Origin: Macrocystis pyrifera
Lineage: Eukaryota > Sar > Phaeophyceae > Laminariales > Laminariaceae
Assembly (NCBI GenBank): GCA_031763025.1
Contig: JASSKH010000029.1
Coordinates: forward strand, 8,972,571-9,036,570
Length of the DNA stretch: 64,000 nucleotides
Direction of reading: 5' to 3'
Position numbers and translations under genes: made by a program. The notes under the pieces are model-generated. The model did no database searches and had not been told where the DNA came from. It saw only the letters and a program-made list of their open reading frames with translations. Below are positions 57,904-64,000 of the stretch, piece by piece. Each line of letters opens with the position of its first letter. The stretch's first letter is position 1.

Positions 57904-58925
57904 AGAGTGTCTGCGCAAAAGAAAAAATATTACGAATTTTGCTTATCTATTCACCCGTTACCGACGACTAATCAAATATCCTAATCAAATTTGCATAAAA
58001 ATGACGAAGTTGTGCATTTTTGGATAGCATATTATACTAGAGCAATATTTGTGTGAATGAGATTCGACCGCTGCATTATGTTGGCCGAAAACCCTCCGGA
58101 CGCTTTGGATTGGCCAAGCTTTTCCCGAGAGTGGCCTCGGACCCTCGGACCATGTCTCTGCTACCGGCGGAGTTTTGCGAGAAGAAAGAATTGCTGCCGC
58201 TGATGCTGCATGCCTTTGCTGCCTGGTGCTGCAGCAGCAGATAGGTAGGTGCTGCTGCAGCTGCAGCTGCTGCTGCTGCTGCTGCTGTACGTCACCGACT
58301 ACTGCTACTACTGCATGTAGTGTGAGCGCTGCTGCAAGCGAGCGCTCCTGCACACAAGCAACGTCTGCTGCAACCAAGCGCTGCTGCAAGCAAGCAAGCG
58401 CTGCTGGAAACGAGAGAGCTGCCTCAAGCAAGCGCTGCTGCAAGAGCTGTCGCAGGCGCTGCGGGTGTTGCAAGCATGTGCACCTTTGCCGCCACGCCCC
58501 TGATCTTCGCCGCTTCGACCCCTTTTCGGGCAGAAGGGACGACGAAGAAGGAGGGCGATCTTCTCGTTGTGGCGGCGTTGCTTGCACAGCGAGTGTCGAG
58601 GAGCGCAAGATAGATAGCACTTCCGCCTGTTAGTGCTTGCTGCTGCTTACTGCTCCTGCTGCTGCTGCTGCTGCTGCTGTTGCTGCTGCTGCAGGTAGGT
58701 ACTGTGGGTACTGCTGCTTGCACGACTTCTTGTGTTCGGCTCGTTTGGTACAAAAACAAGTGCTGCCGCCGCCGCAAGCTCTTTTTTTCCAAACATAAGA
58801 ATCCAATATATAGCTGTTTTTAGTCTACGATTATGCGCATGCCAAAAGGCTTTCGATTATGATTACCTTTCCCACGGAAATCTTTGATAAACAAAAATAT
58901 TCTGCGCACTCTATTGCCTTCGAAG
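57904..58925 (+). repeat. CTG-rich repeat family F, third copy
   Basis: Begins GTGTCTGCGCAAAAGAAAAA and ends with the tail ATTATGCGCATGCC and GATAAACAAAAATATT, matching the 655-1505 and 2650-2890 parts of the tandem pair. It is more diverged than those two are from each other. Its left border suggests the family's own start is near the GTGTCTGCGC block. It lies inside repeat D. Confidence 0.75.
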
Positions 58926-59187
58926 AAATGCATTAGAGCACTGTTCTCAGTTTGGTTGTCTTGTTTTCGTGAATTCGCTGTTGGAGTTGGTGACAGCTAC
59001 GAGAAGGACCAGTCGGCACTGTGAACCCCAACAAGCAGTTCCACAACAACAGGATTATTTTCCGACGTCTTTTGTGGACAGGCACATTGTGCCTACGAGT
59101 ACTCGTAAAGTTGGGTTTCGTGAGGTAGAACTCTAAAAGCAAAACCGTTATGACCGGTGCCACCACTACCACTACAGTATACTACTG

Positions 59188-59189
<2 letters not shown>

Positions 59190-59274
<85 letters not shown>

Positions 59275-59350
59275 CACTACTACTACCACTACTACTGCTA
59301 CTACTACCACTACTTCTACTACTCCTCCTACTCCTACTACTATTACTGCT
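59190..59350. repeat. (ACT)n microsatellite
   Basis: About 160 bp of ACT/TAC triplets with a few CCT/GCT interruptions toward the right. Poly-Thr, poly-Leu, poly-Ser and poly-Val frames over it are not genes. Confidence 0.95.
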
Positions 59351-60557
59351 ACTACTACTAAGTGCTGCTGTACCGACATCTACAACCGCAGATCTTCTCC
59401 TGCTTCTCCCTCCCCTCATCAGTAGTAGGTGGATGGGCCTGACAACGCCACCTGTAGCATGTCTTAAGACACGGCCCGCACGTTGCTGCTGTGGGTAGGC
59501 ATAGTCTGCCTACGAGTACTCGATAATAGGTTGAACTGAAAAAAACAAACTGTTTGATGTTCTTCCCTTCTGTTTTGCCAGCCGTGCGGCCTGCACACGA
59601 TGCCGCATCCACTGTTGTAGCTCGACCGACTCGCGCTCCCTCATTGTAACCTTTTTGGATAGCAAGCTTCTTGGCATTTTATTTTTATGCATTTCGTCTC
59701 CCCGACTGCGGAGAGTAAATAATTACCTCTGTTTCCAGTACGACTTATGTTTATGCGTCCCACCAGGTCCCACCGAAGTCCCATCGCCCCAGCATGTACG
59801 TATATGTATCAAGGTACCAGGTATTCATTACTCGTATATACGTAAGTACGAAGTACGAGTTTATTTATTCATTTGAAAAGGCTGCAGACGATAATGGGGG
59901 AAGGGGGGAGAGGGCGCTGGCTCGAACGTCCTATACAATACACGTGATCGATATCGGCAGTAATAAGCGTGAAACAAGGTGTATTGCATAATATTCACAT
60001 CAATGTACTACGCCTGCGGACTGCCTATCGAGAATAGAACCCGAATTACTGCTGGGTGTAGGGCAGGATTATTGACGCCAGTACAGTTGTATTAGTACGT
60101 AGCTTACCTCATAACAATGCACAGGAATAGTTTTTCTGTGCCGTAGTTTTGTGACAGCAGAACTTGTACCTATCTAGTATTGAAGAACTGGTACGGGCAC
60201 TGGTTGTACTGGATGTCGACGAGTTGAAAGAACGGTTAAATGTGAAGAACACGCACAGTTCAAACACGACAAGATCATGCCGGTGTCTGCCGTCTTCAGT
60301 CTCCAGTTTCGAATCTTGAGCAGCAGCAGCAGTGTACGGCGGTCGCAAATGCAATCTTTCTTCTCATGATGAGCTAACGAGTACCTTTCGGGGTTCCGCG
60401 TTCTCCGGTTTATTTTTTATTTTTTATTTTAGAACATCCTGGCCCAGCAAAAACGAACGGGACAGCACACCGCACAGCTCTGCAGCAACAGCGCTTATAT
60501 AGCACCGTCACACAATCGGAACCTTCAACCCAAGTACAACCCGCCTATCGGTGGCAC
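59351..60557. other. Spacer with motif H, copy 3
   Basis: No gene is supported. Motif H lies at 60150-60277 on the minus strand (TGTGCGTGTTCTTCACAT, GTCGACATCCAG). Confidence 0.4.
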
Positions 60558-60960
60558 ACAAACATGAACGGGGATAAGAGATCCCCAACAAGCAGTCAGA
60601 CTCTCCTTTGGCCAATGAAAACCATGTACGTTGAGATAAACGACAGACTAACAAGAGATCTCTGTGGCACGCGAAATATGTGAGATCCCCAACAAGCAGT
60701 TCCGCAACGAGATTGTATTTTATTTTCAACAGCGGGGTTTTTTCATAGTACCGAAATATGCGATGAGGATCGCAAAATGAAGGAAACAATACACATGAGG
60801 GGGCACACAGACATGAACGGAGATAAGAGATTGACAACAGGCGGTCGGAGAGCTGACGACTCTAAGTTGGCCAATGAAAAATATATCGTCGATTTTTTAC
60901 TACAAGATATTAAACGACAGATTGACAAGAGATCGCTGTACCGCGAAATATTAGAGATCT
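60558..60960 (+). repeat. Diverged direct repeat, two units
   Basis: 60558-60685 and 60806-60960 share ACATGAACGG-GATAAGAGAT, TTGGCCAATGAAAA and CAAGAGATC-CTGT. The second unit contains a 69-codon frame (60777-60986) of varied composition with KRQIDKRSLYREILEIF; it is unrecognised. Confidence 0.6.
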
Positions 60961-61349
60961 TTCAAGGAACGGTCTTCTCGTGTTGAAACAGCAGTCAGTA
61001 TGGTATCTATACTTGTTCCCGCTCTGTCGCCCTGAAGGCATATGCTCTTGACAAAATGCGCACCTTGCGTACTTCCACAGCGGGGATATTAGAGTTGGTG
61101 CATCAGTATCTATACTTGTTCCTGCTGTGTAGCCCTGGAGGAATACGCTCTTCTTGTGCACTTGACGCTCTGCCATCCTTGTCTTACAAATACCCCCTGT
61201 AAGCGGTTTGGTACTATACAGCAGTATGATATCTAACGATCAATAGCATGCTCTTGCGTACTTGTTGTTGCTGCTGTTGTTCTTCGGGGCGATCATCTCA
61301 CGTGCTTAGCGGACTGTCTCGGTCCTGGTGCTGCTGGCGTTGAAGACGT

Positions 61350-61690
61350 AACTGCTGGCTGCTGTTGCCGTTGCGGCTCCTGCTGCTCCTTGGTGCCATC
61401 GCTTTCAATTTGCACTTCACCTCCTCATATATCACTTCACCGCCTTGCACCTTCATCTCACTTATCACCTCACACATTCAACATATGCTCTTCTTGTGGT
61501 CCTGCTGCCACTGTTGCAGGCGTGTCTGCTGGAGCTGCTGTTGCCGTTGCGGCTGCTGCTGCTCCCTTCTGGTGTCATCGCTCTCCCTTTGCGCCTTTAC
61601 CTCCTTGTATATTACCTAATCACCTTGCACCTTTACCTCACTTATCACCTCATCACATTGCACCTTCAATGTATTGTATGCTCTTCTTGT
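61350..61690 (+). repeat. Tandem pair of about 185-bp units
   Basis: Each unit has CTGTTGCCGTTGCGGCT, TCATCGCT, CACTTATCACCTCA and TATGCTCTTCTTGTG. Confidence 0.75.
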
Positions 61691-61719
61691 GTGCTTACTT
61701 GATGTGATATCGTATGTGG

Positions 61720-61960
61720 GTATATGGTACCTGGTATGATGATACTATGGTTTGATATGATATATATTAATAGAAAAAAATGCGGAATGGGATACGGGAT
61801 AAGTTGGTGGTATGGTACATGGCAAGAACACCGTATGTCGTATGGTACGTGTTGGCGGTATGGTATGGCAAAAACGCACTGGGTGGTATGGCGGCATGGT
61901 ACGATGGTACAGTGTGGTGGATGTAGTATATGGTTAAATTTGTCTGGTGGTACGGTATGT
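61720..61960 (+). repeat. GGTATGGTA-rich low-complexity tract
   Basis: Irregular GGTATGGTAC and TGGTACGATGG words. Confidence 0.7.
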
Positions 61961-62065
61961 TTCAGTATATAAGGTCCGTAAGGTCGAATACGTTGTACGA
62001 ATATCATCTGGAACGACCTTATATATCGACCATTGGAAAGTGTTTGAAGATATAAGCCAACCGGA

Positions 62066-62113
62066 CAGACAGACAGACAGGCAGAGAAGCAGGCAGACAG
62101 ACAGAGAGACAAG
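62066..62113 (+). repeat. (CAGA)n microsatellite
   Basis: About 48 bp of CAGACAGACAGGCAGA-type repeats. Confidence 0.85.
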
Positions 62114-62179
62114 TTTGCAATTACCGCAGCTGAGAATCAGTTTTACAAACTAGGAATTTTGCAATCCTGGACGACCCTT

Positions 62180-62400
62180 GTAGACTCGTATAATTGTATC
62201 GAATTCCACAGATGGAGGCCAGACACAGCCCATCCATGCTTCTCTTGTGTCTCGAAGCACCCGCAACGCCTAGCGACGAAAACGGCGACCGCGCTCCTTG
62301 CAACCCCTCCTCTACCCGCTAGCACCCGCTGACACTCACCACGGCGCTGGCCTCGCCCGCGGTGCCGTGCTTTGTGAGTACACACACGCGTGCGAAAGGA
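62180..62400 (+). repeat. Repeat D, copy 3, right piece
   Basis: Matches 4812-5040 of copy 1 (GATGGAGGCCAGACA, GGCGACCGCGCTCCTTGCAA). It is separated from its left piece (57440-57903) by about 4.3 kb of other repeats. Confidence 0.75.
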
Positions 62401-62404
62401 AATA

Positions 62405-62495
62405 AGATTTCTTCGGAACTATAAGCTACGCTTGACTATTTGTAAGAATGCGACTACGAGAAAGCGCTTGTATTTGTGAACGCGGTTTTTGTTCG
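62405..62495 (+). repeat. Flanking direct repeat K, right copy
   Basis: ATTTCTTCGGAACTATAAGC... through GAGAAAGCGCTTGTATTTG, matching 57246-57335. A further partial unit follows at about 62497. Confidence 0.6.
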
Positions 62496-62529
62496 CAAAT
62501 ATAAGCTACATCAGACCTTAATTGTTACC

Positions 62530-62820
62530 AGAAACAAGTATGCAATGACAGAAAACGTGATCTAACTTGAGTTTGGTGTGCTCTGATTGCCTTGTTTATT
62601 TTGGCGTACCGTAAACTGGCAAAAATACACCGGTGCACCGTTTTTTTTTTTTTTTTTTTGTCATTTTTGTGACTTCGACGGCCAAACATTGATATTTTAC
62701 CAGAAAACGGTACATCGTGACCGCAAACGTTATCTAACTTGCAGTTGATGTACCCTGATTACCTGGTTTTAATGTTTGGTACACTAAACTAGCAAAAACA
62801 ACTGGTGTGCCGACTTTGAT
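62530..62820 (+). repeat. Tandem pair of about 175-bp units
   Basis: Both units contain TTATCTAACTTG or TGATCTAACTTG, TGATTGCC/TGATTACC, GTA-ACTAAACT or GTAAACTGGCAAAAA, and CCGGTGCACCG or CTGGTGTGCCG. A poly-T of about 21 lies between them. Confidence 0.65.
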
Positions 62821-63662
62821 TATTTTGTTTAGTGGAACAGGTTTGTAATTTTGGTCCTAGAAGCTTTAGGTACACCTAGGGAATTGCTAGAACGATACTG
62901 CAGACATAGGAGCGCTGACTCATGAACTTGAGACTCTGCTCCGCACAAATCTACCATACGACATACCACAGATTCAATATGGGGGGCAATCGTTTTCAAT
63001 CTTCCGGTGGCTCAACCTTATAGGTGGAAACGTCGGTGGTCCGTCGTTTGTGCGTGGTCCGTATTCGTAGCGAAGGAGAGGTAACAGACCTCATTCTAGT
63101 TGAAAACAGATTGCTGCTATAAGAAGCACCTCGAATGTAGACTGGGCAGGGCGTGTTGTGTTTGACTCCTGACGCAGGAGGTTCCCCCGTTAAGGACGGA
63201 GATAAAACCAGAGATTGGCGTGCACGTGAGCACGAAGGCCGTGTTGGTCACGCGATAATTATCTCTCCGCTATTTATACTCTGCAGGATTTTCCGCGGGC
63301 TTCGCCCTCACCTTCTTTTTGCTACCGCACGCGGCTAGACACTTGCTGAACGGGATGAGACGACAAATTTGTTTCGTGTCAGACATCAACGTACCTGCCA
63401 TATATTACCTGGGGTTACGTATACCTGGCGATTTCAGTACGAACACACTGCACACACCTGCCGCAGTTTAGACTGCTGGATCACACGGCCGTGCTCGCCA
63501 GCACGGATTACATGGCCTAATTTCTCAATTCTGTACCTGGAGTTCGTGACAGTTATATCGAACATGTATGGAATATGGCCCATACTAACTGGTAGATAAT
63601 TGCAGGAGTGTCATGACTCATAGGAGTAGTCACCACTCTCTAACGATTCCCCGGCACGTGAG
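62821..63662. other. Spacer without a supported gene
   Basis: Frames of 61 and 76 codons (63153-63338, 63369-63599) show no recognisable motif. No repeat is shared with the rest of the window. Confidence 0.35.
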
Positions 63663-63790
63663 TCACAGCGGGTCGTTATCGAGAGGTTGATCGGAGAAAC
63701 AATCTAGTCCCAATTCACGTGGCTTCGCCTGCAATAGGTTGGTCCGGGCTGCCAGACTACTCTGTAAGTCGGTGCGATGACGCCGGAGAA

Positions 63791-64000
63791 ATGAACGTGT
63801 CGGTGGGGTGTTCGAAAGTGGATGAACAAGTCGACGAGATGTCTAACCAAAACAGAAACATACAAACGCTGCACCGTCAATGGCCATACGATCTAAATAC
63901 CTGGATGATTGAGGTGAGGCCCAAATCAGATAGGACGCAGCTAGTCGGGACATGCGACTCCGTGAATAAGTTGGTAGGATCTGCGGCAAGACGTGAGGTG
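63791..64000 (+). CDS. Unidentified open frame running off the right edge
   Basis: The frame is open from about 63663 to the last base, 112 codons in all, with its first ATG at 63791 (MNVSVGCSKVDEQVDEMSNQ). The composition is varied and hydrophilic, with no triplet repeat behind it; the visible 70 residues include NIQTLHRQWPYDL and TCDSVNKLVG. No domain is recognised, and the true start could be upstream or in another exon. It cannot be judged without the next kilobase. Confidence 0.35.
   Translation, partial: MNVSVGCSKVDEQVDEMSNQNRNIQTLHRQWPYDLNTWMIEVRPKSDRTQLVGTCDSVNKLVGSAARREV

Noticed and set aside
59150-59498. Poly-Thr, poly-Leu, poly-Ser and poly-Val frames
   Set aside because: All are translations of one (ACT)n microsatellite.

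Overview
The window is nuclear eukaryotic DNA and is mostly repeats. The signs are GT-AG introns with pyrimidine-rich acceptors, a perfect Kozak context, Ty3/gypsy and Ty1/copia relics, hAT and PIF/Harbinger DNA transposons, a tRNA-headed SINE with poly(A), many microsatellites, and only one long intact gene. An intron-poor gene with a short 5'-leader intron, set in a sea of transposons, would suit a macroalga such as a florideophyte red alga. That is an inference from gene and transposon style, not from a recognised marker.

Layout, left to right. 0.4-2.9 kb: tandem CTG-rich repeat (family F). 3.3-3.8 kb (-): N-terminal piece of a PIF/Harbinger-like transposase. 4.05-8.53 kb: a 1.16-kb repeat (D) whose second, inverted copy lies inside a 2.2-kb hAT element with a perfect 8-bp target duplication. 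9.4-18.1 kb: tandemly duplicated repeat G; its first copy is split by an old minus-strand LTR element (B1, 10647-15978), and its second copy preserves the empty site. 19.08-24.98 kb: a very young LTR element (A) with 453-bp LTRs and no recognisable pol domain. 26.44-28.08 kb: an hAT miniature element with a younger copy of its own family inserted in it. 30.16-31.47 kb: two SINE copies in inverted orientation. 33.3-35.9 kb: decayed hAT-like ends and poly-C repeat units.

35.9-44.8 kb is the only stretch nearly free of recognisable repeats. It holds the best gene, a 706-residue multi-pass membrane protein (40786-42906 +), preceded by a probable 82-nt leader intron. 44.84-50.96 kb: a second B-family LTR element (-), with Ty3/gypsy-type integrase remnants. 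51.7-54.95 kb: a badly broken Ty1/copia relic (+). 55-57.4 kb: a T-rich, possibly intron-containing low-confidence host locus. 57.4-62.4 kb: a third D copy split by 4.3 kb of other repeats. An unidentified open frame runs off the right edge.

How the parts interact: this is a record of successive insertions rather than a pathway. Two LTR families (A and B) share a primer-binding site for one tRNA. Beside its 5' LTR, element B1 carries what looks like the complement of that whole tRNA, with marks expected if a mature, modified tRNA was copied. I regard this as the most unusual feature of the window.
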